From NCBI RefSeq assembly GCF_000717595.1, contig NZ_JNZO01000012.1, positions 1 through 64,000 on the forward strand: a DNA stretch of 64,000 nt, read 5' to 3'. This stretch comes from Streptomyces flavochromogenes. GTDB lineage: Bacteria > Actinomycetota > Actinomycetes > Streptomycetales > Streptomycetaceae. Below are positions 40,679 through 49,052 of this stretch, one piece after another; within the stretch, counting starts at the first letter, position 1, and every line of letters starts with the position of its first letter. The position numbers and the translations under genes were made by a program. Under the pieces are notes generated by a model. That model had not been told where the DNA came from. It did not search any database and saw only the letters and a list, made by a program, of their open reading frames with translations.

Positions 40679-41967
40679 CAGAGTTCTCCCAGACGGCGGA
40701 TGACGGGCGCGACGCGCTGCACACCGTGGCGGTACGCGCCCCGCGCGGCCTCCCGGACGACCCTGCGGAGGCCGCTTTCGCGGGGCTCCGGGGCAGTGAC
40801 GTCCAGGCGGTGGCGAGCGAGGATCCCGGGCAGGTAGCCGGGCGCCGTCTCCGTTGTGTAGTAGGGGGTGATCGGGGGGAGCGCCGGGAGTGCCAGGAGC
40901 TCGGTGACCCGGTCGCGGGCCGCGTCGAAGGCCGCGTCGTACGGCCTGTCGGAGGCGACGCCCTGCCGGGCGAGCCAGGTGTCGTCCGGCGTCGGGGCGA
41001 GCCCCTTGTCGAGCCGGTCGAAGGAGGCGAGCAGACCGGAGCCGACGAAGTGGTGGTTGCCGAGCGCCTCGCGGACCCCGAGGTCGGTGAGGATCGCGGT
41101 GGGGATGCGCCGGTGGAGGGCTTCGAGGGCGGCCGTCGAGGAGACGGTCACCAGCAGGTCGGTACGGTCGAGGACCTCGCCCATGTGCCCGTACACGAGC
41201 GTGAAGTTGGCCGGCGGGTCGAGCTCGCGGACCAGCTTCTGGAACGGGTACTCCTCCAGGTGCGTGGTGTGTTCGCCCGGCTTGGAGCGAAGCTTGAGGA
41301 GCACCTCGCGGCCCGGGTGGAGCCGGGCGTGCTCGATCAGCCGCCGCAGTACGTAGGCGCGTTCGGTCCGGGTGACCGGCACGGACGGCTGGGCGGCGAA
41401 CACCAGGGTGTCGCGGCCGGCTTCCGGGGTGTGCGGGGCGCCGCCCAGGAAGGGCAGTGCCGCCTCGACGACCGAGTCGGCCCCGGCGCCCACTCCTTCG
41501 TACACGGCGCGGAAACGCTCCGCGTCGTGACGGGAGTTGGCGAGGACGACGTCGGCGCCGTGGCGCAGCAGCAGACCGTCGGTCAGCTTCTCGTAGACGA
41601 CGCCGACATAGCCGGTGACGACCACGGGACGCCGTTCGAGTGCCAGGTCGGCGAGACCCTGCAGGACGGCCCGCACGGTGCCGCCGACGAGAGCGAGGAC
41701 GACGACGTCGTATCCCTCGCCGCGCGTCTCCGCGTCCCGTACCGCGCGCAGGAACTCCGCACCGGTCACCTCGCGCGGGGTGGTGGTGGACACCCCGGTC
41801 TCGGCGAGCTGGCGTTCGGTGGGGGTTGCCCGTCCGCGCAGGACGAATCCGGTGGGTTCGGCGGTCGCCGTGGTGATGCGGCGCGCCGTGAGGGCGCCCC
41901 ATTTCCACCGGGTGTCGGAATCGGCGAGTACGGCGACCCGTACCGCTTCTCTGGTACTTGCTGGCAC
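40678..41967 (-). CDS. DUF6716-like putative glycosyltransferase
   Basis: A 429-aa protein of a GT-B-like type: VAVLADSDTRWKWGALTA at the start, VVVLALVGGTVRAVLQGL, GYVGVVYEKLTDGLLLRHGADVVLANSRHD, LVFAAQPSVPVTRTERAYVLRRL, LVTVSSTAALEALHRRIPTAILTDLG. It resembles the DUF6716 family found in actinobacterial wall-polymer clusters. GTG 41967 lies 7 nt after a -10 TAGCGT, so a leaderless start is likely. It heads the four-gene minus-strand operon. Confidence 0.75.
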   Translation of the reverse strand: MPASTREAVRVAVLADSDTRWKWGALTARRITTATAEPTGFVLRGRATPTERQLAETGVSTTTPREVTGAEFLRAVRDAETRGEGYDVVVLALVGGTVRAVLQGLADLALERRPVVVTGYVGVVYEKLTDGLLLRHGADVVLANSRHDAERFRAVYEGVGAGADSVVEAALPFLGGAPHTPEAGRDTLVFAAQPSVPVTRTERAYVLRRLIEHARLHPGREVLLKLRSKPGEHTTHLEEYPFQKLVRELDPPANFTLVYGHMGEVLDRTDLLVTVSSTAALEALHRRIPTAILTDLGVREALGNHHFVGSGLLASFDRLDKGLAPTPDDTWLARQGVASDRPYDAAFDAARDRVTELLALPALPPITPYYTTETAPGYLPGILARHRLDVTAPEPRESGLRRVVREAARGAYRHGVQRVAPVIRRLGEL

Positions 41968-41974
41968 GCCGAGG

Positions 41975-41980
41975 ACGCTA
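41975..41980 (-). promoter_or_regulatory. -10 element of the minus-strand polymer operon
   Basis: TAGCGT, 7 nt before GTG 41967; mirrored by the same hexamer and spacing on the plus side at 42174. Confidence 0.55.
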
Positions 41981-42173
41981 GAAGGGCATTCCGCTTTTCG
42001 GCCCAACTGAGACACAACAAACGGTGAACAGAGCCTCTCCTCCCGCTGAAGTGGGTCGTGAACCGGACGTATCAGGGCTGATTTTCCCTGCCGGTAAAGG
42101 CGGTTAATCGGCCCGCCGCTTCGTGTTCACCGAAGAGATGCCCGACGGTCGGTGGGAATGCCGGGACGGCACC

Positions 42174-42179
42174 TAGCGT
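42174..42179 (+). promoter_or_regulatory. -10 element of the plus-strand glycosyltransferase operon
   Basis: TAGCGT, 7 nt before GTG 42187, identical in sequence and spacing to the divergent promoter. Confidence 0.55.
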
Positions 42180-42186
42180 CAACCGC

Positions 42187-43215
42187 GTGGTCAAGCTCTC
42201 CGTCGTCGTGCCGTTCTTCAACGTGCAGACATACGCCCCCGACACCCTCACGAGCCTGCGGGCCAACGCCCGGGAGGACTTCGAGTTCCTGCTTGTCGAC
42301 GACTGCTCGTCGGACGGGACCCCGGAGATCCTCGAGCGGGCCGCGCGCGAGATCCCGGGTGCCGTCCTGATCAGGCACGAGCACAACGGGGGCCTCGCCA
42401 CCGCCCGGAACACCGGTCTCGACGCCGCTCGCGGCGAGTACCTCACCTTCCTCGACGGGGACGACTGGCTCGCCCCCGGCTACTACTCCCGCCTGGTCTC
42501 CGCAGCCGAGGGCCTCGGCTGCGACTTCCTGCGCACCGACCACGTCTCCGTCACCGGCAGGAACCGCGGCATCCGCCGCGCTCCGGTCCCCCGGCGCGGC
42601 GAGGTCCTGGACCCGCGGGACGCGATCCTGCCCTCACACCGGACGACCTCGGTCGACTACCCGTACGCCTGGGCGGGGGTCTACCACCGACGGCTCCTCG
42701 ACCGCGGCCTGCTGCACTTCACGCACGGACTGCGGACCGCCGAGGACCGGCCGTGGATCTGGCGACTGCACCGCGAGGCTAAAACCTTCGCCGCGATCGG
42801 AGAACTCGGCGTCTTCTACCGGCGCGGAGTGGCGACCTCACTCACCCAGATCGGCGACATACGGCAATTGGATTTCATCCGCGCTTTCGACCAGGTGATC
42901 GAGGAGACCGCAAAGGACACGGACGCCGAACTCCTTCTCCCGAAGGCCGTGCGCACCTATTGCGCGGTGATTTCCCATCACATCGGATCGATCGAACGCT
43001 TCGAGCCGGAGGTCGCCCGTCAGCTGAAGGCGATGAGCGCGGGCGCGCTGCGGCGCATGCCGCAGGACGTCCTCGACGAGGCCCTCACCGCGATGGGCGG
43101 GGACCGCGCGACCATGCTGCGCAGACTGCGGCGGCGCCGGCCCTCACCACCGCCGACACCGGGCGCGGGCCCGGGCACCGGTGCCGGCCCGGCCCCCGCG
43201 GAGGTGGCCGCGTGA
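42187..43215 (+). CDS. family 2 glycosyltransferase
   Basis: A 342-aa GT-A enzyme: LSVVVPFFNVQTYAPDTL, FEFLLVDDCSSDGTPEIL, HEHNGGLATARNTGLDAARG and the metal-binding FLDGDDWL, then a C-terminal helical part and a Pro/Gly-rich tail. It resembles teichoic-acid-type transferases. Leaderless GTG start; its stop overlaps the next gene (GTGA). It is divergent from the nonulosonate operon and probably builds part of the same polymer. Confidence 0.9.
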   Translation: MVKLSVVVPFFNVQTYAPDTLTSLRANAREDFEFLLVDDCSSDGTPEILERAAREIPGAVLIRHEHNGGLATARNTGLDAARGEYLTFLDGDDWLAPGYYSRLVSAAEGLGCDFLRTDHVSVTGRNRGIRRAPVPRRGEVLDPRDAILPSHRTTSVDYPYAWAGVYHRRLLDRGLLHFTHGLRTAEDRPWIWRLHREAKTFAAIGELGVFYRRGVATSLTQIGDIRQLDFIRAFDQVIEETAKDTDAELLLPKAVRTYCAVISHHIGSIERFEPEVARQLKAMSAGALRRMPQDVLDEALTAMGGDRATMLRRLRRRRPSPPPTPGAGPGTGAGPAPAEVAA

Positions 43216-44558
43216 GCACCCGCAGGACCACCCAGATCTTCTGCGCCTCCACCCTCTACGGCGCGGCGACGATCGCCGCCGCCCTGGACAGCGGCGGCTT
43301 CGGCCCCGCCGACCGCCGCATCCTCCTCGTCACCAACAACGCGGCCGTGCCGGAGACGACCCCGCCCCTCGACCGGGCCGAGGGCTTCGAGCGGCTCCGT
43401 GGCCGCTTCGACTCCGTCCTGTCGTGGAACGAGACGATCTCCCCGCTCCACCCGGGCGGCTGGACCCCCCGGGCGAGCGACCTGCCGCTCCTCCAGCGCC
43501 ATCTGCGCAGGATCTGGGACCTCGGCGACGACCGCGTCGAACTCGCCCTGGAATCGATCCAGGTGACACCCGCGCTGGCCATCGCCCAGCTGCTGCCCGA
43601 CGCGCCCATCACCGTCTACGCGGACGGTCTGATGAGCTACGGGCCGACCCGCAACAAGATCGATCCGCTGATCGGCGGGCGGGTCGACCGGCTGCTCCAC
43701 CTGGACCTCGTGCCCGGCCTCGCGCCGCTGCTGCTCGGCGAGTTCGGGGCGGTGCCGGAGGCCGTCCCGACGGAGGCGTTCCTCACGTGCGTCGCCGAAC
43801 TGGCCGGGCCCGCCGCCACGGCCGCATCCGAGGACGGGCCCGTGCTGCTCCTCGGCCAGTACCTGGCGGCGCTCGACCTGCTGACCGTCGCCGAGGAGGA
43901 GGCGCTGCACCTGCGCATGGTCCGGGGCGCGGTCGCCCGGGGCCACCGGCGGCTCGTCTTCAAGCCGCACCCGACGGCCCCCGACACCTGGTCGAAGGCG
44001 CTGGCCCGGGAGGCTGCGGCGCTCGGCGCCGAGCTGACCGTCGAGGACCGGCCGGTGCTCGCCGAGGTGCTCTACCGCGAGCTGCGGCCCGTCCTCGTCG
44101 TCGGCTGCTTCTCCACGGCCCTGCTCACCGCGCGGACCTTCTACGGACTGCCGGTCGCCCGGGTCGGGACGCGCGGCCTCCTCGAGCGGCTCAGCCCGTT
44201 CCAGAACAGCAACCGCATCCCGCTCACCGTCGTGGACGCCGTCGTGCCGCCCCTGGAGGCCGGCGATGACGACGGTGCGGACTGCGGCGCCGAGGACGAC
44301 GGCACGATCGCGACGGGCCGGCTGAACGACCTCGTCGCGGCGGTCGGCTTCGCCATGCAGCCGAAGATCCGGCCGGAGCTGCGGGAGTCGGCGGTACGGC
44401 ACCTTTCGGGGCCGTTCGCCGAGCGCACCCGGCACCACTTCACCCGCCGCCGCCTCACCGTCCTGAACCTGCCCGGCGGCATCCCGCTCCCCCGGCACCC
44501 GAGGGTCCGCCGCCTGGCGCGGCGCGCGCTGCGACTGCGCAAGGCGCTGAAGAGGTAA
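43212..44558 (+). CDS. polysialyltransferase-like glycosyltransferase
   Basis: A 448-aa protein. FCASTLYGAATIAAALDSG at the start, ITVYADGLMSYGPTRNKID, GQYLAALDLLTVAEEEALHLRMV, LVFKPHPTAP and VVGCFSTALLTARTFYGLPVARVG are features of the alpha-2,8-polysialyltransferase family (the HP and S-T motifs bind the CMP donor). It is probably one of two polymerising Kdn transferases in the locus. It is translationally coupled to the GT2 gene. Confidence 0.82.
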   Translation: MSTRRTTQIFCASTLYGAATIAAALDSGGFGPADRRILLVTNNAAVPETTPPLDRAEGFERLRGRFDSVLSWNETISPLHPGGWTPRASDLPLLQRHLRRIWDLGDDRVELALESIQVTPALAIAQLLPDAPITVYADGLMSYGPTRNKIDPLIGGRVDRLLHLDLVPGLAPLLLGEFGAVPEAVPTEAFLTCVAELAGPAATAASEDGPVLLLGQYLAALDLLTVAEEEALHLRMVRGAVARGHRRLVFKPHPTAPDTWSKALAREAAALGAELTVEDRPVLAEVLYRELRPVLVVGCFSTALLTARTFYGLPVARVGTRGLLERLSPFQNSNRIPLTVVDAVVPPLEAGDDDGADCGAEDDGTIATGRLNDLVAAVGFAMQPKIRPELRESAVRHLSGPFAERTRHHFTRRRLTVLNLPGGIPLPRHPRVRRLARRALRLRKALKR

Positions 44559-44565
44559 CGGCCAC

Positions 44566-44641
44566 GCGGCGGCTTCCGCGGCGGAGGCCGCCGCGCCACG
44601 AGCCGGCGGGCCCGGGCCCCGTGCGGGGGGCCCGGGCCCGC
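44566..44641. terminator. double hairpin terminator after the polymer cluster
   Basis: Two stems: 44566-44573 with 44587-44594 (8 bp) and 44606-44620 with 44627-44641 (15 bp, perfect). They lie between the convergent glycosyltransferase and MerR genes. Confidence 0.8.
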
Positions 44642-44669
44642 GGGCACGAACGCGGAGGGGGGTCCGGCG

Positions 44670-45491
44670 TCAGGCGCGGACGATCTCCTCCTGGATCTCC
44701 GTCACCCACTGGGAGCGGTCCTCGGGGCACTCCAGGTACAGCTCGCGCGCGTAGTGCCGCGTCTCGTACCCGTTGGCCTCGATCCAGCGGGCCAGGGTCT
44801 GCGCGGTCGGCAGGATGGTGTCCATCGAGCCCCGGTGGACGACGGTCGCCGCCTCTTCGATGCCGCGCAGCACGTGCACCTCGACGCCCTCCACGGCCGT
44901 GCCCTCCGGGACGGTCATGCCGGCGTGCACGAGAACCGATCCGTCGCCCTTGCCCGCGTCCTCGTAGTACGCGATCCCGGGACCGAATCCGGTGAGGCCG
45001 GCGGCCTCCAGACGGCCGCACAGCTCGTCGTACAGGGGCCCGATGACCGGGCTGATGTGCTGCGGGCCGAAGCTCGCGGCCACCGCGCTCAGCTCGGCGA
45101 TCCGGACGGCGGGGATCTTCTTGACGACGACGTCCTGAGTGGACATGCGTCCCTCGCTCTCGATGGCCCGGAGCCGCGCGCCGACCTGGGCGAGCCGTGC
45201 CCGCGCCTCCGCCATGGCCGCTTCCAGCTCGGCCTGGCGCAGACGCAGCATGCCCCGCAGCTCGTCCGCGTCGAACTTCTCGTCGAGGATCGCCCCCACC
45301 TGTTCGAGGGTGAAACCGAGGTCCTTGAGCGCGATGACACGGTTGAGCAGGGCGAGCTGGTCCGCCGTGTAGAAGCGGTAGCCCGTGTGCGGGTCGACCC
45401 GGGCCGGGCGCAGCAGCCCGATGGCGTCGTAGTGGCGCAGCATCCGGACCGACACCCGCCCGTGCCGGGCGAAGTCTCCGATGGTGAACAT
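44670..45491 (-). CDS. MerR-family regulator with GyrI-like effector domain
   Basis: A 273-aa regulator. The MerR DNA-binding domain (MFTIGDFARHGRVSVRMLRHYD, GLLRPARVDPHTGYRFY) is followed by a coiled-coil helix and a GyrI/AraC-effector-like ligand domain (about 130-273). It resembles BmrR-type multidrug sensors. The upstream region has the 19-bp palindrome expected between -35 and -10. The nearby LysE exporter gene is upstream on the same strand and could be a target. Confidence 0.92.
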   Translation of the reverse strand: MFTIGDFARHGRVSVRMLRHYDAIGLLRPARVDPHTGYRFYTADQLALLNRVIALKDLGFTLEQVGAILDEKFDADELRGMLRLRQAELEAAMAEARARLAQVGARLRAIESEGRMSTQDVVVKKIPAVRIAELSAVAASFGPQHISPVIGPLYDELCGRLEAAGLTGFGPGIAYYEDAGKGDGSVLVHAGMTVPEGTAVEGVEVHVLRGIEEAATVVHRGSMDTILPTAQTLARWIEANGYETRHYARELYLECPEDRSQWVTEIQEEIVRA

Positions 45492-45509
45492 GACGCCCCC
45501 TACGGAACG

Positions 45510-45528
45510 CCCTCACACGGTGTGAGGG
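45510..45528. promoter_or_regulatory. MerR operator palindrome
   Basis: CCCTCACAC-N-GTGTGAGGG, a perfect 9-bp-arm palindrome between the LysE stop and the MerR ATG. On the minus strand TTGACC lies at its upstream edge, fitting a long-spacer MerR promoter. Confidence 0.62.
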
Positions 45529-46194
45529 TCAAGCGGCGCTGCTGAGGGAGAGCTTCGCGGCGAAGCCGAGGAAGAGGGCTCCGGCGGCGGAGGTGGCTCC
45601 CGCGGAGAGCCGCCGGCGGCGGCGGAACGCGGCGGCGAGCCGGGTGCCGCCGAATATCAGCATCGTCAGGTAGAGGAAGCTGCCGATCTCGAGGAGGGTG
45701 CCGAGCACCAGGAAGGAGAGGGCCGGGTAGGCGTACGCCGGGTCCACGAACTGCACGAAGAAGGAGATGAGGAAGAGGATCGCCTTCGGGTTGAAGAGGC
45801 TGATGACGAGCGCCCTGCGGTACGGGTTCTCCCCCGGACCGGCCTGCGTCTCCTCGGCCCCGTCGGCCGCCGTCTCCGCCACCTGGCCGCGCGAGCGCCA
45901 CATCTCCCGGGCCGAGCGCAGCATCCCGTACGCCATCCAGGCCAGATAGCCCGCGCCCGCGTACTTCACGATCATGAAGAGCAGGGGGGTGGTCTGGAGG
46001 AGGGAGGCCGCGCCGAGCGCGGCCAGCGTCATCAGGACGGCGTCGCCGGTGAAGACGCCGGCGGCGGCCTTGTATCCGGTCCTGGTGCCCTTGCGGGCGG
46101 CGACGGACAGCACGTACAGCGAGTTCGGCCCCGGCAGGAGGATGATGAGGACGAGACCCACGAGATAGGTCGGAAGATCGGTGACACCCAGCAT
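45529..46194 (-). CDS. LysE/RhtB-family amino acid exporter (LeuE-like)
   Basis: A 221-aa protein with six membrane helices. It carries the family signature LPGPNSLYVLSVAARKGTRTG in helix 1, FKY-AGAGYLAWM and SLFNPKAILFLISFFVQFV. It exports leucine or similar amino acids. A hairpin separates it from the upstream mutase gene. Confidence 0.92.
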   Translation of the reverse strand: MLGVTDLPTYLVGLVLIILLPGPNSLYVLSVAARKGTRTGYKAAAGVFTGDAVLMTLAALGAASLLQTTPLLFMIVKYAGAGYLAWMAYGMLRSAREMWRSRGQVAETAADGAEETQAGPGENPYRRALVISLFNPKAILFLISFFVQFVDPAYAYPALSFLVLGTLLEIGSFLYLTMLIFGGTRLAAAFRRRRRLSAGATSAAGALFLGFAAKLSLSSAA

Positions 46195-46197
46195 GAA

Positions 46198-46229
46198 GCG
46201 GAGTGTCGCATGTCAGTACGACACTCCGC
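46198..46229 (-). terminator. hairpin between the acyl-CoA mutase and lysE-like genes
   Basis: A perfect 11-bp stem (46198-46208 with 46219-46229) with a 10-nt loop, 3 nt upstream of the LysE start codon. It can be a terminator for the mutase or an operator for lysE. Confidence 0.6.
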
Positions 46230-46268
46230 CTGTGTGTTTCGTATCGCGGAAGATCGGAACGCGGCGGA

Positions 46269-47849
46269 TCAGAATGCGTCGGTCGGGACGTACGTGCCCC
46301 AGACCTCGCGCAGCGCGTCGCAGACCTCGCCGACGGTGGCGCGGGCCCTGAGGGCGTCCTTCATCGGGTAGAGGACGTTGTCCGTGCCCCCGGCCGCCTT
46401 CCTCAGCTCCGCGAGGGCCGCCTCCACCGCCGCCCGGTCGCGCCCGGCGCGCAGGGCGGCGAGCCGCTCGGCCTGCTGGGCCTCGATCGCCGGGTCGACG
46501 CGCAGTGGCTCGTACGGCTCCTCGACGTCGACCGTGTACCGGTTGACGCCGACGACGACCCGTTCGCCGCTGTCGGTCTCCTGCGCGATCCTGTACGCCG
46601 AGCGCTCGATCTCGCCCTTCTGGAAGCCGCGCTCGATGGCGCTCACCGCGCCGCCCATCTCCTCGACCCGGCCCATCAGCTCCAGGGCGGCCGCCTCGAC
46701 GTCGTCGGTCATGCTCTCCACGACGTACGAGCCGGCGAACGGGTCCACGGTCGCGGTCACGTCCGTCTCGTACGCCAGGACCTGCTGGGTGCGCAGGGCC
46801 AGGCGGGCGGACTTGTCCGTCGGCAGGGCGATCGCCTCGTCGAAGGAGTTGGTGTGCAGCGACTGCGTCCCGCCGAGCACGGCGGCGAGGCCCTGCACGG
46901 CGACGCGGACGAGGTTGACCTCGGGCTGCTGGGCGGTCAGCTGCACCCCCGCGGTCTGGGTGTGGAAGCGGAGCATCAGCGACTTGGGGTTCTTCGCGCC
47001 GAACTCGTCCCTCATGACCCGTGCCCAGATCCTGCGGGCAGCCCGGAACTTCGCGACCTCCTCGAGGAGCGTCGTACGGGCCACGAAGAAGAAGGAGAGC
47101 CGGGGGGCGAAGTCGTCGACGTCCATCCCCGCCGCGACGGCGGTCCGCACGTACGCGATGCCGTCGGCCAGGGTGAACGCGATCTCCTGCGCGGGCGAGG
47201 CACCCGCCTCCGCCATGTGATAGCCGGAGATCGAGATCGTGTTCCACTTCGGGATCTCCGCCCGGCAGTACTTGAAGATGTCCGCGATCAGCCGGAGGGA
47301 GGGCTTGGGCGGGAAGATGTAGGTGCCGCGGGCGATGTACTCCTTCAGGACGTCGTTCTGGATCGTGCCGGTCAGCCGGTCCGCCGGGACCCCCTGCTCC
47401 TCGCCGACCAGCTGGTACATCAGCAGCAGGAGGGCGGCGGGGGCGTTGATCGTCATCGACGTGGAGACCTTGTCCAGCGGGATGCCGTCGAACAGGATCC
47501 GCATGTCCTCGACCGAGTCGATCGCCACCCCGACCTTGCCGACCTCGCCCGAGGCGATCGGCGCGTCCGAGTCGTGGCCCATCTGCGTCGGCAGGTCGAA
47601 GGCGACGGAGAGGCCCATGGTGCCGTTGGCGATCAGCTGCCTGTACCGGGCGTTGGACTCCACCGCGGTGCCGAAGCCCGCGTATTGGCGCATCGTCCAC
47701 GGCCGGCCGGTGTACATCGACGGGTACACCCCGCGGGTGAAGGGGTACGCGCCCGGCTCGCCCAGCCTCTCCGCCGGATCCCAGCCCTCCAGCGCCTCCG
47801 GTCCGTAGACCGGATCGATGGGCAGTCCCGACTCCGACTCGCGCGCCAT
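46269..47849 (-). CDS. methylmalonyl-CoA-mutase-type large subunit lacking the B12 domain
   Basis: A 526-aa TIM-barrel acyl-CoA mutase subunit. [41 protein letters not shown] and [17 protein letters not shown] are present. The two substrate-carboxylate contacts of methylmalonyl-CoA mutase (Tyr in RQY and Arg in IARGT) are conserved, unlike isobutyryl-CoA mutase (Phe, Gln). No C-terminal cobalamin-binding domain (DxHxxG) exists and no small subunit gene is in the window. ATG 47849 is preceded by GGTGAG-type text. Exact substrate uncertain. Confidence 0.88.
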   Translation of the reverse strand: MARESESGLPIDPVYGPEALEGWDPAERLGEPGAYPFTRGVYPSMYTGRPWTMRQYAGFGTAVESNARYRQLIANGTMGLSVAFDLPTQMGHDSDAPIASGEVGKVGVAIDSVEDMRILFDGIPLDKVSTSMTINAPAALLLLMYQLVGEEQGVPADRLTGTIQNDVLKEYIARGTYIFPPKPSLRLIADIFKYCRAEIPKWNTISISGYHMAEAGASPAQEIAFTLADGIAYVRTAVAAGMDVDDFAPRLSFFFVARTTLLEEVAKFRAARRIWARVMRDEFGAKNPKSLMLRFHTQTAGVQLTAQQPEVNLVRVAVQGLAAVLGGTQSLHTNSFDEAIALPTDKSARLALRTQQVLAYETDVTATVDPFAGSYVVESMTDDVEAAALELMGRVEEMGGAVSAIERGFQKGEIERSAYRIAQETDSGERVVVGVNRYTVDVEEPYEPLRVDPAIEAQQAERLAALRAGRDRAAVEAALAELRKAAGGTDNVLYPMKDALRARATVGEVCDALREVWGTYVPTDAF

Positions 47850-47972
47850 TGGCTGTGCCTCCCGGTGAGATGGCCCCCTGCTCACAGCATGCGCGGATCG
47901 TGACCTGCGCGCGCAACCACACACGCGCGGGAAGCATCCCTAGGTACATACGAATCGTCCCGGGGGGCAGAA

Positions 47973-48875
47973 ATGAAGCGGTCTTCTTCCGTCATACGCA
48001 GAGTGGTTCTGGCAGCGGCCTCGGTGGCCCTCGCCGCCGGTTGTACGGCCCAGGCGGCCGGCTCCGGAGGCGGCTCCGGGAGCCCGTCGAACGCACCGGC
48101 GTCCTCGGCCTCCGCGCCGACCGACGCCCCCACGGACGACGGCAAGCCCCCGTCCCCCTCGGACACCGCTGCGACGCCCACCGACGCGCCCACGGAGACG
48201 CCCTCAGGGACGCCCTCAGGGACGCCTTCCGGGACGGCGAAGCCCAAGGCCCTGATGGACGACGGGGACGAGACCGAGCAGGTCCGTGAGCTCCAGGCGC
48301 GGCTGCGGCAGCTCGGGTACTTCGACCGGGCGCCCACCGGTTTCTACGGGACGATGACGGCCGGCTCGGTGAAGGCCTTCCAGAAGAAGCAGGGTCTGCC
48401 CCGGACGGGTTCCGTCGACGAGGCGACCTGGCAGCGGCTGCTCGGAGCGAGCCGGAAGCCGACCGCGGACGAGCTGAAGCCGTCGACGACCAACCAGCTG
48501 GACACCCCCGACGCGCGGTGCATGACCGGCCGGGTGCTGTGCATCAGCAAGGAGAGCCGGACCCTCGCCTGGATGATCGACGGCAAGGTCGTCTCGTCGA
48601 TGGACGTCCGCTTCGGCTCGGAGAACACCCCGACCCGCGAGGGCACCTTCACCGTGGAGCGCAAGGTCCGGCAGGACTGGTCGCGGCTCTACCACACGCC
48701 GATGCCGCTCTCGATGTACTTCAGCCGCGGCCAGGCGGTGCACTACTCGTCGGACTTCGCGGCGCGCGGCTACAACGGGGCCTCGCACGGCTGCGTCAAC
48801 GTCCGGGACCGGGCCAAGCTCACGGCCCTCTTCGACCAGGTGAAGGTCGGCGACAAGGTCGTCGTCCACTGGTGA
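47973..48875 (+). CDS. L,D-transpeptidase lipoprotein with peptidoglycan-binding domain
   Basis: A 300-aa lipoprotein. The lipobox LAAGC (Cys about 24) is followed by a Ser/Pro/Thr-rich wall-spanning linker with PSGT repeats (to about 88), a peptidoglycan-binding domain (VRELQARLRQLGYFD...TGFYGTMTAGSVKAFQKKQGL, described, about 98-140) and a YkuD domain with His in AVHYSS and the catalytic SHGCVNV near residue 271-277. It makes 3-3 cross-links in the peptidoglycan. It is the second such enzyme in the window and better equipped for wall binding. Confidence 0.92.
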   Translation: MKRSSSVIRRVVLAAASVALAAGCTAQAAGSGGGSGSPSNAPASSASAPTDAPTDDGKPPSPSDTAATPTDAPTETPSGTPSGTPSGTAKPKALMDDGDETEQVRELQARLRQLGYFDRAPTGFYGTMTAGSVKAFQKKQGLPRTGSVDEATWQRLLGASRKPTADELKPSTTNQLDTPDARCMTGRVLCISKESRTLAWMIDGKVVSSMDVRFGSENTPTREGTFTVERKVRQDWSRLYHTPMPLSMYFSRGQAVHYSSDFAARGYNGASHGCVNVRDRAKLTALFDQVKVGDKVVVHW

Positions 48876-48917
48876 CCGGGGACCCCCTCCACCGGTGATC
48901 CGGGAGGGGAAGAGAGG

Positions 48918-48954
48918 GCGCGGGTGGGACCGGGGGAACGTGTCCCACCCGCGC
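48918..48954. terminator. bidirectional terminator after the L,D-transpeptidase gene
   Basis: A perfect 13-bp stem (48918-48930 with 48942-48954) and an 11-nt loop, between convergent genes. Confidence 0.82.
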
Positions 48955-49052
48955 CATGTGCGCGGAGCCGTAGGTACGGGGGGAACCCCGGCTCACTGCG
49001 CGGCCGATGACCAGTCGGCTCACTCAGTACTGCGCCGACCGGTCCGGAAGTG

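Noticed and set aside
39485..41908. An 807-residue minus-strand open frame covering both the NeuA-HAD and DUF6716 genes
   Set aside because: The 5' part is a wrong-frame read through the DUF6716 gene; the real protein starts at ATG 40678 with the CTP-binding motif, and DUF6716 has its own frame.
48190..48240. Tandem GACGCC(C/T)TC-type repeats in the lipoprotein L,D-transpeptidase gene
   Set aside because: They encode the PSGT wall linker, a normal low-complexity feature.
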